Shown here: positions 29,008-39,240 of the stretch, one piece after another
Position numbering within the stretch: the first letter of the stretch is position 1
How the letters are laid out: each line of letters starts with the position of its first letter
Source: CAVYGN01 sp963796325
Lineage (GTDB): Bacteria > Spirochaetota > Brevinematia > Brevinematales > JAOACQ01
DNA: 64,000 nucleotides
Assembly: GCA_963796325.1 (NCBI GenBank)
Contig: CAWCLF010000002.1
Coordinates: 10,928 to 74,927 of the forward strand
Direction: 5' to 3'
Notes under the pieces: generated by a model
Told to the model about the DNA's origin: nothing
Database searches by the model: none
The model's input: the letters and a program-made list of their open reading frames with translations, nothing else
Program-made: the position numbers and the translations under genes

Positions 29008-31326
29008 TTAAAATTCTATCCTCAGCCCCGCCAGAGGGATAAGAGGCAGGTCCCTTTCCGCCGTCTGTACAAGCTGCCCGTCTTTCACTGAATAAGAATA
29101 ATCTATTACATTCTGGAGGTCGAGAACATTCAGCACCTGTATGTAAACATACCCTTGGGCATTCGGCCCGAGAAGCCATGTCATGAACCCTAATCCGAAA
29201 GGTATCGTCAGTTTTACATCCAGCCTTACATACCATGGCGTGTATTGACTGTCATATGCGCCCTGGGTGAAATAATATTGAGTATTTCCGTTCACGGTTG
29301 CCTGTATAAAATTCGTATCGGGAGTATACGGCTTCCCGCTCATAGCCGACAATTCGAAAGACAGCTTCCATTCGTTCATAAAATCGAGAAAAAAAGCCGA
29401 ATCCGGATTTTTATAGTATGTCAATTCCGTTATGGCCGATATGGTGTGGGCCCTCAGGTAATTCGGCACAAACCAGGAATCCTGGGGAACCCCGTAAGGG
29501 CTCGAAGGGTCTTCAGCAGAACGGGAAGTTATCTCCTCGGCGCCGTAAACATATGTATACGCTATCCAGCCCGACAGCCATTCGCCCTTTCTCTGCTTTT
29601 TCTGAAGGTAAATATCGCCGCCGTAAACGTTCCTGATGCCGTTGTTGTTGTAATGAACGACGGAATCGTTCTCCCAGAGGCCGTAATAATACTTATAAAA
29701 ACCTTCGGCACGCAGTAAATAGTCGCCGCTCGAGTACTCCGTCCCTCCTATCAGGTGCCAGACCTTTTCGCTTGAGAGGCCCGGGTTTCCCATGTTGCTG
29801 TCATTATAGGTAATACTGAGCGGAAAGAGATGGTACAATCCTCCCCGCAGGTAGAAATCGAGGTCTTTAGTAGTTTCCCATTTTATTCCCGCCTGAGGGT
29901 TAAACGCATTTTCGCCGTTCAGGGTATAGTATTCGTCCCTTCCGCCCCCTTCGACTATTATCGAGGGAAATATCTCCCAGTTATCCATAAGGTAAGTGCT
30001 GTAATATCCTATATTCATCGAGCTGTAATTGCGGTTCAGGGCGTAATTGTTGGTCCATACCCCCTGGGCATTGAGGGAGTAATTCGACTCGACGATAGAT
30101 GAATCCGGGCCGCTGCTGAAGAAACCTATCTGCCCGCCGGCCTGGATCTTGTGCCCTTTGATAGAATTCAAAAAATAGTCCATACTGGCCTGGTACAAAT
30201 ACTGGCTTATATTGTCGTCGATAACGAAGGTCGGACTTCCGGCAATCTGGTCCTTGTCATACTGAGGACTGACGCCTAAAACAGCATCGAAGGCATCGCC
30301 CGAATCGAACCTGTGAGTATATTTCATACTGCCTATGAGGTTTATCTCCTGGTAACTGAAAGAAATCGGCAGATTGGGCGGGTTCCATTTCAAACCCTCC
30401 ATCGAACCGTACAGGTCGAATGAAAGGTTGTCGATATGCGTTATATCCCAGTCAAGCTTCAATATTCCGTCCCATAGATAGGGCACCTGGACTCCGGTCA
30501 GAGAGCCCGGCGGAAGCAGGAGAGGAAGATAAATTTCGTAATAAGTTCTTCTCATATCGAACATGACCGTCAAGTTCGAGGACAGCGGACCTTCCAGGAG
30601 CATCTCTGCGGAGATAAATGAAACATCGACAAAACCCTTAAGCCTGTCCTTGTTCCCGTTCAGGGTATCGACCACAATCACGCCGGAAAGGCCCTGGCCG
30701 TATTCGGCCGGATACCCTGCGGTGTAAAGATCGATGCTGTCGATAACATAGGGGTTGAACATGGAGAGAAGCCCTCCCCAGCGTGTGGGGTTAATAATGA
30801 AGATACCGTCCATATATGCTATCCATTCGTTCTGGTCGCCTCCCTGTATGTACATTCTGCTGTCGAAAGTGCCTCCGCCGGACGATACGCCGGGCATCAG
30901 CTGCAGGGTTTTAACGGCGTCATTCATCAAAAGCTGTGTATTCGCCCCGAGCTCCTCCTTTTTCATAGTTGTTTCCGTAGAAACCTTTCCCCTGTCTTTT
31001 TTGGATTCAACGGTTATCTCGCCCAGCGAATACGCGACCTCTTTAAGCCTGATCTGCATATCAAGGTCCCCGTTTATCTCGACGGTGTTGCTGTATTTTT
31101 CATAGCCCGGCAGTACTGCAAATATCGTGTATTTACCGTTATGTAAATTATTGAAAAGGACGATTCCCCTCTCGGAGGTAATAAGGCTGGCTTTAAGTTC
31201 CGGGATAACAACCGTTGCATCCTCGAGTGGAACTTTCCCGTCTGTTACCTTGACTGTGAGGCTGGCGGCGAATGCCGCAATGTTAAAAGCCGAAATCAGT
31301 GCAGAAACCGCAAGAATTCTCTTCAT
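29008..31326 (-). CDS. TonB-dependent outer-membrane receptor
   Basis: A 772-residue outer-membrane receptor: signal peptide (about 1-21), a carboxypeptidase-regulatory-like beta-sandwich (about 22-100, GKYTIFAVLPGYEKY), a plug domain (about 120-230, with AVKTLQLMPGVSSGGG, MYIQGGDQNEWIAYMDG and AGYPAEYGQGLSGVIVV) and a 22-strand-type barrel ending LAGLRIEF. The ligand is unknown. This carboxypeptidase-like/plug/barrel order is common in Bacteroidota-type and spirochaete receptors. The start is ATG 31326 (a TTG one codon earlier is less likely), preceded by AGAGG. The exported esterase follows downstream on the same strand. Confidence 0.9.
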   Translation of the reverse strand: MKRILAVSALISAFNIAAFAASLTVKVTDGKVPLEDATVVIPELKASLITSERGIVLFNNLHNGKYTIFAVLPGYEKYSNTVEINGDLDMQIRLKEVAYSLGEITVESKKDRGKVSTETTMKKEELGANTQLLMNDAVKTLQLMPGVSSGGGTFDSRMYIQGGDQNEWIAYMDGIFIINPTRWGGLLSMFNPYVIDSIDLYTAGYPAEYGQGLSGVIVVDTLNGNKDRLKGFVDVSFISAEMLLEGPLSSNLTVMFDMRRTYYEIYLPLLLPPGSLTGVQVPYLWDGILKLDWDITHIDNLSFDLYGSMEGLKWNPPNLPISFSYQEINLIGSMKYTHRFDSGDAFDAVLGVSPQYDKDQIAGSPTFVIDDNISQYLYQASMDYFLNSIKGHKIQAGGQIGFFSSGPDSSIVESNYSLNAQGVWTNNYALNRNYSSMNIGYYSTYLMDNWEIFPSIIVEGGGRDEYYTLNGENAFNPQAGIKWETTKDLDFYLRGGLYHLFPLSITYNDSNMGNPGLSSEKVWHLIGGTEYSSGDYLLRAEGFYKYYYGLWENDSVVHYNNNGIRNVYGGDIYLQKKQRKGEWLSGWIAYTYVYGAEEITSRSAEDPSSPYGVPQDSWFVPNYLRAHTISAITELTYYKNPDSAFFLDFMNEWKLSFELSAMSGKPYTPDTNFIQATVNGNTQYYFTQGAYDSQYTPWYVRLDVKLTIPFGLGFMTWLLGPNAQGYVYIQVLNVLDLQNVIDYSYSVKDGQLVQTAERDLPLIPLAGLRIEF

Positions 31327-31436
31327 CAATAATCCTCTAAGATGTCATGTCAATGTTCGATATTATATTTGGAAGTTTACATGATGTCAAAGTAAACCGG
31401 CAGGTTTATTAACAGATAATTGTCCCGGAGACTGAT

Positions 31437-31847
31437 TTATTTCCTTTTTTTCACCGGAATGACAAGCTTGAGGCCCGACCAGGTTTCATCAATGGCGCAG
31501 ACTTTTATATCCACGAGCCCGGCCTGCAGGGCCAGTTCCCTTATGATATTTTCATCTACATCGGTCTTTATTTTAGACGATTTCTTCGGCCAGGAAACCC
31601 AGATCATGCCGTCGCTTGATATCAGGTCCTTTAAACTCATAATCATCCCCTGCAATACGGCTTTTTCCTTTATGAAAATGTGCATGAAATCCACAGGGCA
31701 TTCTTTTAATCTGCAAAGAGTAACGTTATCGAGCTCTTCACCCAGCATGGCCCAGTAATTTTGCGGTGCGTCGATAATCGTGATTCTCGACCCGTTCCTG
31801 ATCCCGAGTTTCCTTACGAGGCTTTCATCCTTTAAGTCCGGCTGCAT
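31437..31847 (-). CDS. DUF3052 family protein
   Basis: A 136-residue soluble protein of the DUF3052 family, whose function is unknown. The typical features are visible: an N-terminal KLGIRNGSRI segment, a middle MIWVSWPKKSSK motif around residue 85-96 and a C-terminal AIDETWSGLKLVI strand with an invariant Trp-Ser. ATG 31847 follows AGAGAGGG. It is upstream of the TonB receptor with a gap of about 110 bases, and diverges from the membrane protein gene at 31956; no functional link is evident. Confidence 0.85.
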   Translation of the reverse strand: MQPDLKDESLVRKLGIRNGSRITIIDAPQNYWAMLGEELDNVTLCRLKECPVDFMHIFIKEKAVLQGMIMSLKDLISSDGMIWVSWPKKSSKIKTDVDENIIRELALQAGLVDIKVCAIDETWSGLKLVIPVKKRK

Positions 31848-31955
31848 AAAAACACCCTCTCTACATATTTAATATAATAAAAAAAAGTTAAAATTCAAAT
31901 AAACATATTGAAGTTTTTACAGCGGCAGGATACAATATCACCGGGAGATGTTTCA

Positions 31956-32894
31956 ATGAAAACCGGAACCCTGGTTTTAGGCTTTATCCTCATTGCAGCC
32001 GTATTATTATCCATGATTTTACTGATCGCACAGTTCAATATCAGGCATTACGGGAAAATAACTGAAAATGCCGTCTGGAATATTTCTAAAGGGGACGAAG
32101 GCAGAATAATCGATGAATGGCATAAATACAGCGGCAGGATAGATATGCTTGCAGCACTTATGAAGAGATGCGGGGCCGGCGAAGAAGCGGTAAGAGCTAT
32201 GAAAATGACCGGCGGGGAAGGATACCTGTCGAACATTACAAAGATCGACGGCGTCGATATCGCCCTTTTCATTATTCCCTCGAGGGCAAATAACAATATG
32301 GTAAAATGCCTTGTCAACGGAAGGCCCCCGCTGATATCGCTTGAAAATATGATAAGCGATTATAAAATAGATATTAAAAAAGATCCGGCATATAAAGATA
32401 TCGAAGCTGTTTACCCGAAAGCGGATATATGGGCCGAATCCGGCAGGATAACATTAATACGAAAAATAAAGAATGAAAAGGGATTGTTTTTAACGTTCGA
32501 TTACCCGCTCCTGAACGGTTATCATGCCGCGGAGGAGGCCGGACAGGCGGAGGTCGAAGTCGATTTTGACAAAAAAAATAATTTGAAGGAAGTAAAATTA
32601 ATCAAACTCCTGGGGCCGGGCGGGTCGATGCCTGGAGGTTATTCCGATGCTGATCTTGAAGATGAAGACGTTGCAAAGGCTTATGCTTACGCTGTAAGCA
32701 GTCCGGACGTCAAAAAATACGAACCTTCCGGGATTATTTCCGCATCGCGCCAGGTCGTCGCAGGTCTTAATTACAGGCTGACTGCAGAGGCGAAAAAAAC
32801 TCCCGGCGGTAAACCTGTTATACTGGAAATCATCGTTTACAGGGACCTCAAGGACAATTACAGGATCACTTCCATTAAAGAAACCGGAGAATAA
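31956..32894 (+). CDS. unknown membrane-anchored protein
   Basis: A 312-residue protein with one N-terminal transmembrane segment (about residues 5-27) and a soluble, probably extracytoplasmic, remainder of mixed alpha/beta character. I do not recognise the family. The frame extends 16 codons upstream to a TTG, but ATG 31956 has GGGAG 8 bases before it and places the hydrophobic segment right at the N-terminus. It is followed 7 bases later by a small beta-barrel-like protein gene, so both may belong to one envelope unit. Confidence 0.6.
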   Translation: MKTGTLVLGFILIAAVLLSMILLIAQFNIRHYGKITENAVWNISKGDEGRIIDEWHKYSGRIDMLAALMKRCGAGEEAVRAMKMTGGEGYLSNITKIDGVDIALFIIPSRANNNMVKCLVNGRPPLISLENMISDYKIDIKKDPAYKDIEAVYPKADIWAESGRITLIRKIKNEKGLFLTFDYPLLNGYHAAEEAGQAEVEVDFDKKNNLKEVKLIKLLGPGGSMPGGYSDADLEDEDVAKAYAYAVSSPDVKKYEPSGIISASRQVVAGLNYRLTAEAKKTPGGKPVILEIIVYRDLKDNYRITSIKETGE

Positions 32895-32900
32895 TAAATT

Positions 32901-33485
32901 ATGCGGAAATCATTTTTAATTGAAATAATATTGCTGTCGATCCTTTTCTGTTTAAACAGAAACCTGTACAGCAGCAGTAACGATCAAACGACAAATAATA
33001 ATATATACTATAACTCCGTTGCAATAAAACCTATAGACCTGTTCCTTTCTATTTATTCGCTGCAGTACGAAAGGCAGCTCGACGCCGGGGACGAGGTCAT
33101 CCTCGGCCTGAATTATCTGGGCAACAACAGCGGCTCAGGCTACCCGGGAACTTTTCGCCTGTATTCCCTGACGACGGGCTACAGGAGATACCTCTGGGAA
33201 GGTCTTTACGCCGAATATCTGTTAATGCCAAGTTATGCCTCATACAACGATACGAACGCTAATATCCAGAGCGGCAGCTTTGAGATCTGGAACGAATTCC
33301 ATTTCGGGTACAGGTTCGAACTGAAATTATTCAATATTCCATTTTTTATAACCCCCCATGTTTTGATCGGGTTCTGCCTGTACAGAAGCAATCAGCCTCA
33401 AAGCTTTAAAGCGGCCGATGAAAATAATTTCTATCCGAATCTTTTGTATGTTTATCCAAATGTCAGTTTTGGAGTCAGATTTTAA
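32901..33485 (+). CDS. unknown exported, outer-membrane barrel-like protein
   Basis: A 194-residue protein with a signal peptide (about 1-24) and a body of amphipathic strands rich in Tyr, Phe and Asn ending in VSFGVRF, a C-terminal Phe motif like that of small outer-membrane beta-barrels. About eight strands can be sketched. The family is not recognised, though DUF3575-like small barrels are comparable in size. It starts 7 bases after the membrane-anchored protein, without an obvious Shine-Dalgarno other than GGAGA inside the preceding gene's end. Confidence 0.6.
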   Translation: MRKSFLIEIILLSILFCLNRNLYSSSNDQTTNNNIYYNSVAIKPIDLFLSIYSLQYERQLDAGDEVILGLNYLGNNSGSGYPGTFRLYSLTTGYRRYLWEGLYAEYLLMPSYASYNDTNANIQSGSFEIWNEFHFGYRFELKLFNIPFFITPHVLIGFCLYRSNQPQSFKAADENNFYPNLLYVYPNVSFGVRF

Positions 33486-33537
33486 TAAATGCGATGAATA
33501 CTTCAAAATTTAATTAAAGCCCGCACCGGAAAATTTT

Positions 33538-34686
33538 ATGAATTATATAGGTTCAAAATACAGTCTATTGAACAGGATCGGGAAAATAATCGACGATTTC
33601 AAGGTCCCGAAAGAGGGCATCGCCATGGACCTGTTTTCAGGTACGGGCGTTGTTTCACAATTATTCAAATCGATGGGCTATATCACATATGCCAATGACT
33701 GGCAATTTTATTCCTTCTGCCTGACAGCGACATCGATAATTTTAAACGATTACCCTGATTTTAAAAAACTTCTCGAAAGCGGGGAAGGAAATCCGATAAA
33801 AAATACAGAAAACGCATGTATAAAAATTTTCCCCTTGAATGGAGGGGTTCAAAAGGATATGGACAGGCCGTTTATAAAAGTGTTATCGTATCTGCAGGGC
33901 CTTGAAGGAGCCGGCGGCAGATTTTACGATTGTTACTGCGAAGGCGGGTCTGAAAAAAGAATGTATTTTTCAAGGGAAAACGGTTTGAAAATTCAATCGA
34001 TAAGGGATAAAATAGAAGAATGGGACAGGAGGGAATTGATCGATAAGCCTGAAAAGATCTGGCTTACAGCCTGCCTGCTCGAATCGGCGGACAGAATTGC
34101 AAATACGGCTTCAGTGTACGGCGCTTATCTCAAAAAAATAAAAAAATCCGCCGAAAAACCGCTCGAACTTATCGGTATAAAACCGGTCCTGTCCCGGTTC
34201 GGCCCAGGACTTCATAAAGTTTTCCGTGAAGACGTTATGAATTTTATCAAAAAAAACGGCAGTGAAAATATCACGCTGGCATATATCGATCCTCCGTACA
34301 ACCGCCGCCAGTATTCAGCCAATTATCATATTCTCGAAACTATAGCGGAATGGGATATCGGCGGATTTTCACCCAGGGGTGTGACAGGACAGAGGTTTAA
34401 CAAAGAATTAACGTCGGATTTCTGCATGAAAAGCAAAGCTGAGAATGCGATCTCACAATTATTCTCGAATATTAAATCGAAGTATATACTTCTATCTTAT
34501 AATAACGAGGGGCTGGTAACGGAAAATTTTATAAGGAAGCTGTTTAAAAACACCTGCGGCAGTTTTCATTTCGAAAAGATAGATTACAGGAGATTCAGGG
34601 CAGATTCAAACCATCCGAAACGGATTTATAAAAGGGATAAAACGATAGAATATTTAGTCGTAGGAATGAGGAAGGATTCTTTATGA
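33538..34686 (+). CDS. D12-class DNA adenine-N6 methyltransferase
   Basis: A 382-residue adenine-specific DNA methyltransferase of the D12 class. YIGSKYSLLNRI at the N-terminus and DLFSGTGVVSQLF (about 31-43) form the S-adenosylmethionine site; the catalytic DPPY motif is IDPPYNRRQYS near residue 255. The central insert (about 90-200) would be the target-recognition part. No restriction endonuclease gene is adjacent, so it is an orphan methylase, possibly regulatory or protective. Its stop overlaps the start of the PfkB kinase (ATGA), so the two are coupled, an unusual pairing. Confidence 0.85.
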   Translation: MNYIGSKYSLLNRIGKIIDDFKVPKEGIAMDLFSGTGVVSQLFKSMGYITYANDWQFYSFCLTATSIILNDYPDFKKLLESGEGNPIKNTENACIKIFPLNGGVQKDMDRPFIKVLSYLQGLEGAGGRFYDCYCEGGSEKRMYFSRENGLKIQSIRDKIEEWDRRELIDKPEKIWLTACLLESADRIANTASVYGAYLKKIKKSAEKPLELIGIKPVLSRFGPGLHKVFREDVMNFIKKNGSENITLAYIDPPYNRRQYSANYHILETIAEWDIGGFSPRGVTGQRFNKELTSDFCMKSKAENAISQLFSNIKSKYILLSYNNEGLVTENFIRKLFKNTCGSFHFEKIDYRRFRADSNHPKRIYKRDKTIEYLVVGMRKDSL

Positions 34687-35588
34687 ACAGGGTATATCTC
34701 TATGGAATGATAACTCCGAGCACGGTATATGTGCTCGCCAATGGTTTCAGGTTCCCGGAACCCGATAATTACGCCGAAATAGGCCTTGCTTATCCATCCG
34801 TCGGAGGCGAAGCCGTTAATTCGGCGATCATGCTTTCAAAGCTCGGCATAAGGACGAAGCTCGACGGAAACTGGATAAACTCAGGATATTATGCCGGAAT
34901 AATGAAGCTTTTAAAACCCTTCGGCATCGATATGTCGCGCCTCAAGGTGAAGGAAAAATCCGGGACCCTCGAATTTGTCGTTACCGACGGCGATTCCAGG
35001 ACCGTTTTCGGCAATTATGCAGCGTTTCACAACGGCGAGAAGCAGTGGAACGAACCCCGGGAGGAGGATATACGCTCTGCGGATTACATATCGATAGATC
35101 CGTATTTCAGGCAGGAGTCTATCGATGCCGGGCAATTGTCGGTGAAAAACGACAAGCCGTATGTGACTATCGACTGCCGCCATGACGATTCCCTGGCCAG
35201 GAATGCCGAGTCGGTCATAATATCAGGCGAATTGAGGGACAGGGCTTACAGAGGCTGCGATATGAAGGAAATTTTCGGGCTATACCTCGCCGGTTGCAGG
35301 GGGCTTGTAATATTCACCTTCGGATCGGATGATTTGTGGTACTCCCGGCCCGGAAAGCCTCTAAAGAAGTTCAAGCCGTACCGCATCGACCCTGTCGATA
35401 CAGCCGGCGCCGGCGACACGTTCCGCTCGGGCATCATTTACGGGCTAATGAACAACTGGGACGACGAAAAAACGATAGATTTCGCTTCGGCGGTTTCCGC
35501 CTGCGTATGCCTGTCGATACCGCATTCTCTCAACGCGCCCCGTCTCGACGGCGTGCTGAAGTTTATGGAGGAGAACAGGAGGGGGTGA
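34683..35588 (+). CDS. PfkB/ribokinase-family carbohydrate kinase
   Basis: A 301-residue sugar or nucleoside kinase of the PfkB family. The N-terminal glycine region (YPSVGGEAVNSAIMLSKLG, about 39-57) corresponds to PfkB signature 1, and DTAGAGDTFRSGIIYGL (about 238-254) is signature 2 with the catalytic Asp in GAGD. The sugar specificity cannot be read. Translation is coupled to the DNA methyltransferase by an ATGA overlap. It is shorter than ribokinase (about 310) only slightly and appears intact. Confidence 0.87.
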   Translation: MNRVYLYGMITPSTVYVLANGFRFPEPDNYAEIGLAYPSVGGEAVNSAIMLSKLGIRTKLDGNWINSGYYAGIMKLLKPFGIDMSRLKVKEKSGTLEFVVTDGDSRTVFGNYAAFHNGEKQWNEPREEDIRSADYISIDPYFRQESIDAGQLSVKNDKPYVTIDCRHDDSLARNAESVIISGELRDRAYRGCDMKEIFGLYLAGCRGLVIFTFGSDDLWYSRPGKPLKKFKPYRIDPVDTAGAGDTFRSGIIYGLMNNWDDEKTIDFASAVSACVCLSIPHSLNAPRLDGVLKFMEENRRG

Positions 35589-35666
35589 CCCCTCCGCGTC
35601 TAAAATCGACTAAATCGGAAATTTCTTTTAAAATATTACCTTCCAATATCTGGATCGGACGGCATC

Positions 35667-37382
35667 ATGAAACTCATTGAAAAACTCCTCGAAGGCATTT
35701 TCCTCAAAGCGCTAAAACCCGCTTACCCCGGCTTCACCGCCTGGGATTCTCTTTTCATACAGAAAACGAATAATGAAAATTTCGGGGACTTCCAGACGAA
35801 TTTTGCCATGATCAGCGCAAAAACCCTGAAGAAAACCCCCCGGGAACTTGCCGCAGATATTATAAACGCTGTCGGAGCGAACGAGGCAATTAAGAAAATG
35901 GAGGTTGCGGGTCCAGGTTTCATCAACATTTTCCTGAACGACTCATTTATTGCAGGACAGGCTGTAAAAATCGGCGAGGAAAATTACGATTTTTCATTCC
36001 TTGACAGGTCCGGAGTAATAATAATCGATTATTCATCCCCCAATATAGCGAAGAGGATGCATATAGGCCACCTGAGGAGCACAGTCATCGGCGACTCCCT
36101 TAAGAGGATCTTCCGTTACCTGGGCTGCAGCGTCATCGGCGACAATCACCTGGGCGATTGGGGAACGCAGTTCGGCAAACTCATAGTCGGTTTTAAAAAC
36201 TGGCTCGACAGGGAAGCATATGCCGCTTCTCCCATAGAGGAACTCGAGCGAATTTACGTAGAGTTCGAAAAGCGATCTGAAAAAGACCCGTTATTATTGG
36301 AAGAAGCTCGAAAGGAGCTGAAAAATCTGCAGGACGGTGTTCCTGAAGCCATGAAATTATGGAAAGAATTCGTCGACGCTTCGCTATCTCTTTACGACAA
36401 AATTTATAAAAGAATGGGCATCGAATTCGACACTTATTACGGAGAATCGTTTTACCATGAAATTATGCCCTCGGTGATCGAAGAGCTGAAAAATAAAAAG
36501 ATAGCCGTCATGTCGGAAGACGCTCTTGTAGTGTTCTTCGACGAAAAGGAAAACCTTCCCGTCGCGCTTGTCCAGAAAAAGGACGGGGCTTTTCTTTATG
36601 CCACATCCGATCTTGCATGCCTCAAATACAGACGGGAAAATTACAACCTCAACAGGATCGTTTATGTCACTGACGACAGGCAGATAACACATTTCCGCCA
36701 GGTCTTCAGGATCGCCGACATGCTGGGCTGGAATATTAACAAAGAACATGTATGGTTCGGCGTTATGCGATTTCCCGACGGTATTTTCTCGACACGTAAG
36801 GGCAACGTAATACGGCTCGAAGACCTGCTCGACGAAGCGAAAAAGAGGGCGGCGGCAATAATAGAAGAGAAAAATCCAAATCTGTCCCCGGAGGAAAAGG
36901 TCGGCGCAGCTGAAGCGATCGGAACCGCTTCGGTGAAGTACTTTGACCTCTCGCAGAACCGTATAAGCACCCTCGTTTTCGAGTGGGACAAGGCTATCAA
37001 CTTCGACGGAAACACTGCGCCCTATCTTTTATACACTTATGCAAGGATAAGGTCCATTTTCAGGAAGGCCGGAGAATTGAAAAGGATTTATAAAAACAGC
37101 CGTTCAATAATTTTTACCGAAACGATCGAGAGGAGGATCGCGCTTCTTCTTACCCAGTTCCCGAATATAGTAATAAAAGCTTCGGAAAATTACACCCCGA
37201 ATTTCATAGCGGACTACCTGTTCGAGCTCGCCCAGAACTTTAACAGCTTCTATAATTCGCTGCAGGTTTTAAAGGAAGATGATTCTATCATGCAGAGCAG
37301 GATGGTCCTTTCCGACAGGGTATCGTTCGTGATCAGGACAGGCCTCGACCTGTTGGGGATAAGGGTTGTCGAGAAGATGTAG
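35667..37382 (+). CDS. argS: arginyl-tRNA synthetase
   Basis: Class I aminoacyl-tRNA synthetase that charges tRNA-Arg. 571 residues, normal length. N-terminal Arg-tRNA-synthetase additional domain (about 1-100), then SPNIAKRMHIGHLRST with the HIGH box (about 127-130), the class-I insertion, the KMSKS-equivalent STRKGN near residue 374, and a C-terminal anticodon-binding DALR helix bundle ending in VEKM. ATG 35667; the gap 35589-35666 has no recognised signal. Its stop abuts the convergent unknown gene's stop by one base. Confidence 0.97.
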   Translation: MKLIEKLLEGIFLKALKPAYPGFTAWDSLFIQKTNNENFGDFQTNFAMISAKTLKKTPRELAADIINAVGANEAIKKMEVAGPGFINIFLNDSFIAGQAVKIGEENYDFSFLDRSGVIIIDYSSPNIAKRMHIGHLRSTVIGDSLKRIFRYLGCSVIGDNHLGDWGTQFGKLIVGFKNWLDREAYAASPIEELERIYVEFEKRSEKDPLLLEEARKELKNLQDGVPEAMKLWKEFVDASLSLYDKIYKRMGIEFDTYYGESFYHEIMPSVIEELKNKKIAVMSEDALVVFFDEKENLPVALVQKKDGAFLYATSDLACLKYRRENYNLNRIVYVTDDRQITHFRQVFRIADMLGWNINKEHVWFGVMRFPDGIFSTRKGNVIRLEDLLDEAKKRAAAIIEEKNPNLSPEEKVGAAEAIGTASVKYFDLSQNRISTLVFEWDKAINFDGNTAPYLLYTYARIRSIFRKAGELKRIYKNSRSIIFTETIERRIALLLTQFPNIVIKASENYTPNFIADYLFELAQNFNSFYNSLQVLKEDDSIMQSRMVLSDRVSFVIRTGLDLLGIRVVEKM

Positions 37383-37383
37383 T

Positions 37384-39189
37384 TTATCCGGCTTGCATCT
37401 TTTTTATCTTTTCGAAAGTGACCACATCCGCGAGCCTTTCTATGGTTTTCCTGGATTCGATTATCATGTTATTGATCTTCATCTCCTTTTCAAGGATCGC
37501 GTAAAACCGCATATTATAAAAATACATGTCGGCAAGAAAGCACAGGCTCGTTATCATAGCGACTGAGTCCGAAAAGAACTTTTCCTTTAAAAACCCGGGC
37601 GATAAAATCCTCTTGTCCCAGAACGGCACGAACACGCTCTTCTGCCTTGTGGCAGATATTTCGAGCGGTGAAGCTGATCCGGCATTCTGATTTGCCGTTA
37701 TATCCTTTTTAAAATTGATATGAATATTGCCGAGCTTTTCTCCTATATCTGCAAGAATGTCAGAAATCGAATCGACCGTCTGGATCAGGGCGAGGGCGGG
37801 AGGCGCCGGCATCATATCCTTTTTAGAGGTTTTAAGATCGAAGAATTCCCTCCTCGATAGTATCGGGAGAGTAAAAACAATATCTTCGAATTTTAACACT
37901 CCCATGCGCAGCTTGTCTACCTCAAGCTGGAAAACTTCGCCTGAAAAAACTCTGACCGGCCCGAAGTCCTCGATGACTACCCTGTCGATTAAAAAATTCT
38001 CAAATTCCGTTAAAAACTTCCGGAAAAAATTATATGCCAGTTTGGCAGTATTGTTCTTATCGGCAGTAAAACTGTCGCCTATTTCGCCGTACGTAGCGTA
38101 CTCATAAAAATCCATGATCACTTTGAAATTGTAGCTCCTGTAGCCTGAAGAATCCTGCCTGATGAAATGTTTCAGAAAGTATTGTATCCTGTTGATTTCC
38201 GCTTTCTCCATTATCAGGTTCTGCCATGTTGTCGTTTTATCGTTTATATAGACGTTTATCTTCTGCTGGATAAACGGCGAACATTCGAAAGAAAATGTGT
38301 TTACCACACCGCCCGGCTGCCTGCGTATGAGGTCGTCGATTCTGACATATCTCCTTGAATCGAACATATTAATACACATTATGAAATTGTAGAGGCTGGG
38401 TGTTCCCCCCTGGTCCCTTAAAATACGCTTGACCTGGATCTGTGAAAGCTCTATCAATCCGTCCGGCTTCCTGAGATTTTCGAGGACTTCAGTAATGCTC
38501 GAACATATGATCTCAGGGTATTCGATCTTGTAATTGCATGTAAGGAAAAGAGTCTCGACCTCCCAGTATGCATCAAGAAGCTGTTTCGGCGTCGAACCCT
38601 GTCTCAATACGGGCGCTGAAACTAAAGCCTGGCATAGACTTCTGAATATGACTATAAGATTATAGCTTTCTTTGTCCAGATACATCCACCCCTTGTCCAG
38701 TACAAGGTTCAGATTTTCCATGAGTTCGACGGCATCTTTCTGAAGGGAATTGAGCGTTGTCCTCAAACGTAAAAAATCGAATTTCATGCTGCCGGGTGTA
38801 AACCCGAAACGCAGGAATCCGGCAGCCCTGCCGAATTCTCTTATTCTTCTGTAATCCCTGAAAAGGTAAAGAAAAAAAGGTTTCCTGATGAATTTTACTT
38901 TTATTTTTTCACTGTTTTTACTTGCGACATCCTCGGTCGAGACCCTCTTTTTCTTTATGATCTCCTGGACCTCTTCGCTGGAGAGCGGGGTTTCATCTAT
39001 TTCCTGCCCTACTTCCTGGGCGTCTATGAGCTCTATTTTTCTTATTTTTTCCTGGAGGCTCTCACCCGACTCCAGGATCTGTTTAACCATCAGGGCTGCT
39101 TCAGAAGGCCTCGATTTCTTTAAAAGTTCAGCCATGCGCGAATATTCAAGGGAGGCTTCCATAATGTTTTTGCCCTGTCCGTTCTCCAT
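37384..39189 (-). CDS. large unknown cytosolic protein
   Basis: A 601-residue protein without signal peptide or clear membrane helices that I do not recognise securely. The first 100 residues are charged and helical (coiled-coil-like, with a SSEEVQEIIKKKRVSTEDV segment), followed by a basic, aromatic stretch (KPFFLYLFRDYRRIREFGRA, split here at residue 20) and a long alpha-rich body. Large proteins of this size and composition are annotated as domains of unknown function in spirochaetes (DUF5312 comes to mind), but this is a guess. The start is ATG 39189, with AGGGG 7 bases upstream; the frame extends to a TTG at 39216. The gene is convergent with argS. Confidence 0.6.
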   Translation of the reverse strand: MENGQGKNIMEASLEYSRMAELLKKSRPSEAALMVKQILESGESLQEKIRKIELIDAQEVGQEIDETPLSSEEVQEIIKKKRVSTEDVASKNSEKIKVKFIRKPFFLYLFRDYRRIREFGRAAGFLRFGFTPGSMKFDFLRLRTTLNSLQKDAVELMENLNLVLDKGWMYLDKESYNLIVIFRSLCQALVSAPVLRQGSTPKQLLDAYWEVETLFLTCNYKIEYPEIICSSITEVLENLRKPDGLIELSQIQVKRILRDQGGTPSLYNFIMCINMFDSRRYVRIDDLIRRQPGGVVNTFSFECSPFIQQKINVYINDKTTTWQNLIMEKAEINRIQYFLKHFIRQDSSGYRSYNFKVIMDFYEYATYGEIGDSFTADKNNTAKLAYNFFRKFLTEFENFLIDRVVIEDFGPVRVFSGEVFQLEVDKLRMGVLKFEDIVFTLPILSRREFFDLKTSKKDMMPAPPALALIQTVDSISDILADIGEKLGNIHINFKKDITANQNAGSASPLEISATRQKSVFVPFWDKRILSPGFLKEKFFSDSVAMITSLCFLADMYFYNMRFYAILEKEMKINNMIIESRKTIERLADVVTFEKIKKMQAG

Positions 39190-39240
39190 TAATAACCCCT
39201 GATTAAAAATCGGCAATTTCCATCCCGATATTTAAATCCT

